DNA from: Leptodontidium sp. MPI-SDFR-AT-0119
Lineage: Eukaryota; Ascomycota; Leotiomycetes; Helotiales; Leptodontidiaceae
Direction: 5' to 3'
Assembly: GCA_020726505.1 (NCBI GenBank)
Contig: JAHLEZ010000041.1
Span: 310,001 to 374,000 of the forward strand
DNA length: 64,000 nt
The notes below the pieces were generated by a model that saw nothing but the letters and a program-made list of their open reading frames with translations, did not search any database and had not been told where the DNA came from. Made by a program: the position numbers and the translations under genes. This document shows, piece after piece, positions 58,197-64,000 of this stretch. Every line of letters starts with the position of its first letter. Position 1 is the first letter of the stretch.

Positions 58197-59146
58197 ATGG
58201 AGCAAATCGAACTTCTCACAGCAATGCGCAAGCTGACAATTGGAGAGACAGGCAAAGGTCTCAAGGAGTAAGTCGATCAGCACCCAACATTCACCCACCA
58301 ACCCTCAACTCTATCAAATGCTAACTTCTGGTGGCCTCTTTACAGATTCAAGTGCTTCCAAAACCTCCCCTCCAAGCTCCGCAATAGAATCTACAAGCTC
58401 CTCCTCCTCCACACCAGCCCCATCCTCATCGGCCTCCCCCACCCTCCTCCTCCCTCTCCAAGATCACAAACCCCCCTCAAACTTCACCGCCATCCTCTCA
58501 ACTAACAAGAAGATCAACTCCGAAGCAAAAGGCTACTATTTCTCGCACAACACCTTCGCAGTCGGGAACCACACAGGCGATACCACAGACCCCCCTAGCA
58601 CATTAACGAAATTCATCAACACGGCCGCGAAAGAAGATCTCAATGTCATCTCCTCGATTGAGATTGTCCTCTTCGCGGCGCTGATTGACGATAATTGTTG
58701 CACGCTACTACGTAACAGCATGCGCGCGCGCTTCTTGGCGTTCGTGCGGGACGGTATGCAGGCATTTCCACGGCGTGATGAACGTCACGGTTAGATATTG
58801 GTCTGGGGATATGGTTGCGTTGAGAGAGAAAAGTGTGGGTATGTCGCAATGTTTACATCAGGGAGGTAATTTTGTGGGTATAGCTGAGGCGCTTGGGTTA
58901 GTTCTGGATGGTGGTGAGGGATTTGAGGGGTTGGAGATCGAGCGCTTCAAGTGGTCGTCGAAGAACGTGGATTGGATTGAGGGGCGTCCTGTGATTGTTA
59001 GAGGTCCGGGTTATGTGCCTGTGAATATCCCGGGGTTGGTTGAGGGGTTTCGGGATGGGCTGAAGGATGAGGGTGATGGGTATAAACCGCTTTTGATTTC
59101 GGAGGGTAAACGAGAGGCTTTTTATGGTACTGTTGGTGGGGTGTGA
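58197..59146 (+). pseudogene. Third tandem paralogue, two one-base frameshifts
   Basis: Exon 1 58197-58267, intron 58268-58345, exon 2 58346-59146. As in the preceding gene, the splice lands just before the domain: F-K-C-F-Q-N-L-P-S-K-L-R-N-R-I-Y-K-L-L. The frame then slips in a C run near 58470 and resumes as S-N-F-T-A-I-L-S-T-N-K-K-I-N (upstream gene: N-F-A-A-I-M-L-T-N-K-A) through F-S-H-N-T-F-A-V-G-N. It slips again near 58755-58760, after which R-H-F-H-G-V-M-N-V matches Q-H-F-R-G-L-R-T-I of the upstream gene and stays open to TGA at 59144-59146. The exon total of 872 is two over 290 codons, as two one-base insertions predict. A sequencing cause is possible for the C run. Confidence 0.75.
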
Positions 59147-59598
59147 GGGTTGGAAGCGATTTCTGGGTCGACCGGCGATTCCTTGGTGATTGGGATTTCC
59201 GAGGATGGCGGGCGTGGGTGTTATTAGGTTAGGATAGGTCTAGGTAGAAGAAGCCTTCAGAGATGCACGCGGTGTCTTTATCTGCGAAATAAACAAAAAT
59301 GCTTTTGAAAATACCTTTCTGCACTGAGGTTACTGGATATTCCATACGAAGCTTGTCACTTCCACACTTCATTGTGTCGCTCCGCGAAAAAACAAGATAG
59401 CATTAATTTCCATGGCGTAGAAATGAATGACATAAAACGAAAATCACTTTCATTGACTACTACTACGATCAACTTATTGCTCATAACAACACCTGGTATA
59501 TTGACTTTTCCACAACCTCACCCAGCACCAACTCCCTACACCCGCAAAGCCCAGCCACAGATCACGCAACTCTCCACCCACACCTCCACGCCAGCTAT
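59147..59598. other. Intergenic between convergent genes
   Basis: 0.45 kb; no feature seen. Confidence 0.5.
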
Positions 59599-61747
59599 CT
59601 ACTCGCTCTTAACCTCCTTAGCCTCCTCATGGTGCACAATATCCTTCTCCTTCTCATCGGGCGTCTCAGCCCGAACATTACCACTCCCGTTCGCTGCACT
59701 CACTCTGAGTAAGGCATCAAGGCCAATCTCACGATTAATCTCAGCCATGCGTTCGAAGTCCGCTTGAGCCGTACCCTGACTACCGAAGATGACGTCCATT
59801 TCCTCGAGTGTGAGACGTTTAGTTTCGGGGACGAAGAACCAGATGAACGCTGCGCCGATGAGAGTCAGGAAGCCGAAGAGGAGATAGGTACCGTATGAGA
59901 TGGCTGCGATCATGTCGGGTGTGACCTGGGGAGGGTCAATATGGATCATTATTTGTCTAGGTTACTTTACGTAGTATGCCTTGGCTGGGGTGGTGTGTAA
60001 TTGATGAAGGGGGACATACCTGACCAACAATGAAGTTATTCATCCAATTCGAACTAGCGCCCAACGCGATTCCGTATGGTCGATTTGACAGCGGCCAGAT
60101 CTCAGCAACGATAATCCAGGCGCATGGACCCCAACTGTATCCGAAATGGACGATGAAGAGCCAGACCAGTACCACGGCCGCCCAGCCCGCAGCTTTGTGC
60201 TCGGGCCAGGAATCGCGGTAGCTTGCTACGATGGCGGCGATTATTATGTGGCAGCTTGCCATGCCGATTGCGCCGACTGTTAGGATGGGCTTGCGGCCGA
60301 TTCGATCGATGTAGAGCACGGTGGGGATTGTGGCGATAAACATTACGATGCCTACTACGCCTGTGGCGAGAAGGGAGATTGTGTTGCCGGTGAGGCCGAG
60401 ACTTTTGAATATTGTGGGTGCGTAGCTGGGAGATTGGACGTTAGTGAGTGTTCGAGTAATCGGGCTTAGAGATGTTGTCTCGGAAGTGATCAAAGACTGG
60501 ACTGTGTTTCGGGAGCGGGTACTCGCAGCAGAGTCAAAAAAAATTGGAAATTGTTATGAACTAACTAGAGGATTGCGTTGATGCCAGTCCACTGTTGAAA
60601 GAACATGGTGACAGTGGCGACAATAACACGCTTGAACATGGCCTTGGTACGGAACAGAGAGCCAATTGCCACGAACTGAAGCTTGAAGGTGTTCCATGTA
60701 GTAAGCTCGCGCAGTTGTGGCCAGTGCTCTGCGACTGTTCTCTTCTCGAAGAGGGATTGGGCTTTGATCTCGAGGAATTCTAGCTCAACAAGTTCGTGGT
60801 CTGATGGGAGATCGCGGAGGGTTGCGAGGACTTTGCGGGCTTCGGCCTCACGCTGAAGTGAAGTTAGAACAAATGTGACAACAAGAAGTTGAGACATGGT
60901 GCTGGAATTTGTTTCGAAAACAGGATATTTGAAACCTTTCCGTACGTAGCGAAAGAAACGGGACTGCACTTACGTTGTGATGGACAAGCCAACGCGGCGA
61001 GAAAGGCATGAACAAAATTCCACCAAATAGAACCACAGCTGGGAATAGTTGAAGACAGATGGGAACGAGCCAAGCGGCATCGCTTTGAGAATTGCCGGTC
61101 CCTCCAATGTAATTGGTCCCGTAGTTGATCCAGAACGAGATCATGATGCCAAAGCAAATGGCCAGTTGTTGAAGAGCAATGAGGGAGCCACGCACTTCGG
61201 GAGGTGCAACTTCCGCATTATACATGGGAACGATCATAGAAAGTGAGCCAACTCCCATTCCGGTGATGAATCGGCCTCCTAGGATGGCATTGTGACCCGC
61301 GGTGATCGAGGTCGCTTGGATCACAACACCAATGATGAAGACACCGGTAGCGATCAAAATACCGTACTTTCTCGAAGCTGCCTCTGCCATGAAACCTGAA
61401 AGAAGGGCACCAAGCCAAGCACCGAGTTCCAGAATGGAGGTGAGCCATCCTTTCTTGCTCTGATGTTGTGGAAGGTCTGAAGCGTAGACTCCCATGTGCT
61501 TCTTGAATGCTGACATGACGAGGATTCCCGAGAAGACACCCTGATTGTAACCTAGAGCGTCTTAGTTAAGTTGGTGGGCTCATTGCGGGTACTTACCATA
61601 GAGCAATCCTCCGATGCAAGCAAACATGGCAATCATAAAGACCCTACTGTTCTTGATCAATGCAGCAGGACCACTCGAACCCATCAGGGCTTGACGACGG
61701 AGGAGAGCCGCATCATAGATGCCTGCTGGACCCGCGGCAGCAACCAT
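59599..61747 (-). CDS. MFS sugar transporter
   Basis: Twelve-helix sugar:proton symporter of the major facilitator superfamily, plasma membrane. Exons 61747-61597, 61551-60974, 60852 to about 60566, 60425-60020 and 59925-59599 give 582 residues, slightly long for the family because of N- and C-terminal tails. Family motifs are in order: G-G-L-L-Y-G-Y-N-Q-G (helix 1), G-R-F-I-T-G-M-G-V-G-S-L-S, P-E-V-R-G-S-L-I-A-L-Q-Q-L, S-P-R-W-L-V, F-F-Q-Q-W-T-G-I-N-A-I-L-Y-Y-A-P (sugar-binding QQ..G.N), D-R-I-G-R-K-P, Y-S-W-G-P-C-A-W-I-I-V-A-E-I-W-P, and V-P-E-T-K-R-L-T-L-E-E-M-D. Substrate not deducible. The third exon's 3' end is uncertain by one base in my count. Confidence 0.92.
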
Positions 61748-64000
61748 CTTTCTTGAAGCTCTTGAAAAACCGAGTGTGTTACTGAGAAGTGGGTTTGTAT
61801 AAAGACGAGGTGAAATTAAAGTTCATGCAGAAGCTGCAGAAAGAATTGGAGAATTTCATGGTGCGGACAGCTCAGGCAATATAAGAATGAGTTACTGGAG
61901 AGACATGGATCTGCAACTGCATGTGGAGCTAACAGCTTGAGAGCTCCGGGTAAATGACAGCTTGGGTAAAAGAAATAGGGCGGGGGAGGGTCGCTCCCCA
62001 TCTTTGATCAAAGTATGATAACCATCGCGTATCGTTGAAAACGGAACGTGTGGTACTTCCCCGTAGGTACATGATACAAGGCAAGAATCCCTGAAGTGGC
62101 AGGGAGAGCTTATCGAGTGACCCCACAAGAGGTATCTGGGGAGCTAGCCTCGAGATTGGATAAATAGAGATCAATACGGCACTTGACGGGTGCAATTTGC
62201 ATGGATTGAGTCAGCATACCGGGGGATCTGCGAGAAAGCCTCCCCAAGGATTGCATGGAGATAGGTGGAGTCTCCGCATTGTTGTTTTGTTGGGGTCGGT
62301 CGACAAAACATTCAGGCTGATTAGGTATGGCCGTCTCGGTGCTATTCTGCAATCGACAGGCCGTGATTGACTCGAAAGTCATGTACGTTATCGAGGATCC
62401 TTTGTCCCGAGAGAGCGTTCGATCGATAGGAGCGGCACGATGAGGCGTTGAAACGAGGCGTTGGCCGGGTCAGGGCTGGCTTGGAGAGTTGTGGTGTGAA
62501 TGATGTCTGGGGAGGGTTGTGGCTGTTTGGCTTAGAACTTTACTTTTGCTGGGAGCCGAATCTCACACAAGGGATGGAATCACGTGATAAATAATTATAT
62601 CGAAGAGAATCTTCATGTGTGATCCCCCTTCAAGCTGATTCCGAAGAGTTAGACAACAAATGGCTTTGTGACTCATTGGTTTGGCTCGCTCCTCCGTTAT
62701 CAAAGTTCTCATCGCGATGAGGATCAGAGCATGTGATTTCGCTTGGGCTTCTTTCTTCACGAACCAAACAAGAGGGGCAGGGGAGTCAATCTCAGCAGCT
62801 GCTGGCAACAGTCATCGGCTCATACTGAAAACATACCATTACCCACAGAATTCCAGCAGCTCTGTTCCCTCGTTGTTCCACTCCCAGGTTCCCTGCTGTC
62901 TCGATTGTCAGAAGCCTGGTTTACAAGGCTTCAAATGCGCCCTCCAAGTAGTGGTGCAGGTGAACAACCAACCTAACAGTCTCCAACCCGCCATCTACCA
63001 TCTCCGCGGCTACTCGAACATCCGAATCTTTCGAAACAATCCTCAGACGCAGATAAATGCAGACTCACAGCCTCGTATATGCATTTGCAAGCTCACTTCC
63101 CATTCTTCATCTCATCAACACGCGAGTGCCATAAGCGCCGAACCCCAACTTCATCCGAAGTCTCTCTAAGCGAGAGTATAATTAGACGCCCAGAGAGCAC
63201 CACTCCATCTCCGCCATGTCCAACAAAGCCAACCAAAAGCTCTACCGCTCGCCAGCAGGAGATTTGCATGTTTCAAAAGACGATTGCCGATTCTTTGAAG
63301 GGGGGTGGAGATGGGACGGCATGGACTGGGCTGGGAACTGGTGGGAGGGAATTGGTCAGCCTTACCAGACTCAGACAAGACTCGACAGACGGACGGACAG
63401 AGAGACAGACACGATCGTCCCCCCTTGTCTCTGCGGCTGCCCACCTACCTACCCGCCCCCAGGACAGCAACTCCCTCTTCACTCTTCCCCTTCCTTCGAC
63501 CTATTTTTGACGACGCCCCACTACGCCTCACCCGCATTCTGGGATCTCGAGATAGCCCAGTCTACCACTCGCCCCTGTCCATATCATCCACCTTTACCGC
63601 CCGCTAATAAACATACGCGCCGACATCCAGACCTCCTCTCCACTCCCCCAAAGGCTGGCTCCCAGATGATTCAACCGCCTTCAGACCCTCCGAGCCAATA
63701 TGAGCGGCCGCCGTGCTACCAACAGCTCTCCCTCGAGACTCGACACTGCTCCCGCGCCTACTCAGTCGCGACTGGGGGTTTCAGTCTTTCAACCCCTTCC
63801 GGCCATCCAAGTGACATGGCTGGGTGGATACACTGTACTACCCATCTAAAAGCAGGCGGGTTTCGTTTCATCTGCCTCTCTCACGCGGGTACTGTGCCTA
63901 AGTAAGGTAAGTAGGAAGGTAGGGTCTCAAATTAGGTCATTCATATTGTTCGCGCGGAGGGGGAAAGACTCCACCAGGCGTCAAATGAGGCTATAAACAT
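61748..64000. other. Upstream region of the MFS gene and unassigned right end
   Basis: No gene is firmly supported. Open frames on both strands overlap at 62680-63905 (the longest, plus 63216-63905, is 229 residues, Pro/His-rich, without a domain). An ATG at 63699 begins a Ser/Pro/Thr-rich frame (M-S-G-R-R-A-T-N-S-S-P-S-R) that could be a first exon of a gene beyond the window; it stops within about 50 codons unless spliced. TAAGTAAGG/TAGG short repeats lie at 63900-63925. Confidence 0.4.
61980..62512. promoter_or_regulatory. Possible CreA-type sites upstream of the sugar transporter
   Basis: The SYGGRG consensus of the fungal glucose repressor CreA/Cre1 is met by GCGGGG at 61980-61985, CTGGGG at 62136-62141 and CTGGGG at 62507-62512. 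All lie within 770 bp of the transporter start. Six-base degenerate matches are common by chance, so this is weak. Confidence 0.2.

Noticed and set aside
63216..63905. 229-codon plus-strand frame
   Set aside because: Three overlapping frames are open here, composition is Pro/His/Thr low-complexity, and no domain or splice-supported extension is visible.

Overview
This window is genomic DNA of a filamentous ascomycete. Its genes carry many short GT-AG introns, mostly 44 to 141 bp, and the gene set is typically fungal: Cet1-type capping triphosphatase, NCS1 permease, fungal PDR ABC transporter, NACHT-ankyrin (NLR-like) protein and NmrA-like reductase. A Leotiomycete (Helotiales-like) fungus fits best, but that placement is inference from protein flavour and no marker gene proves it. 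All exon models below were read by eye. The multi-exon models sum to whole codons, and the broken ones miss by exactly the number of bases expected from the proposed frameshifts.

Left part (1-13.7 kb), intact core genes: the 3' part of a conserved fungal hypothetical gene (minus), the RNA 5'-triphosphatase cet1 (minus), divergent from the proteasome subunit rpn2 (plus), then after a 2.6 kb gap an NCS1 nucleobase/allantoin-type permease (plus).

Middle part (15-48 kb), accessory and degenerate: a frameshifted cytochrome P450; a large NLR-like protein with a Cys-rich finger between NACHT and ankyrin repeats (minus), divergent from a secreted S41-family peptidase with a Cys-rich tail (plus); a 967-residue protein with a 2OG-Fe(II)-oxygenase-like segment (minus); a repeat relic; a secreted FAD-linked oxidase; a broken aldo/keto reductase; an intact NmrA-like reductase; a PDR-type ABC transporter with a one-base frameshift; a truncated, stop-bearing relative of the oxygenase-like gene; a small hypothetical gene; and an epoxide hydrolase with two nonsense codons. 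Several of these are detoxification or secondary-metabolism enzymes in decay.

Right part (50-64 kb): a GPI-anchored-looking cell-wall protein with an N-terminal ice-binding (DUF3494-type) domain and C-terminal Cys repeats; three paralogues in tandem that share an F-x-x-L/C-P-x-x-h-R-N-x-I-Y-K-L-L domain (one fused to a ubiquitin-interacting-like region, one single-domain, one frameshifted); a sugar transporter of the major facilitator superfamily (minus); and a final 2.2 kb with no gene I can support.

The most notable points are the ice-binding adhesin, the finger-bearing NLR, the ABC transporter whose reading frame is open only if a 49-bp intron is retained, and the concentration of six damaged genes in 45 kb.
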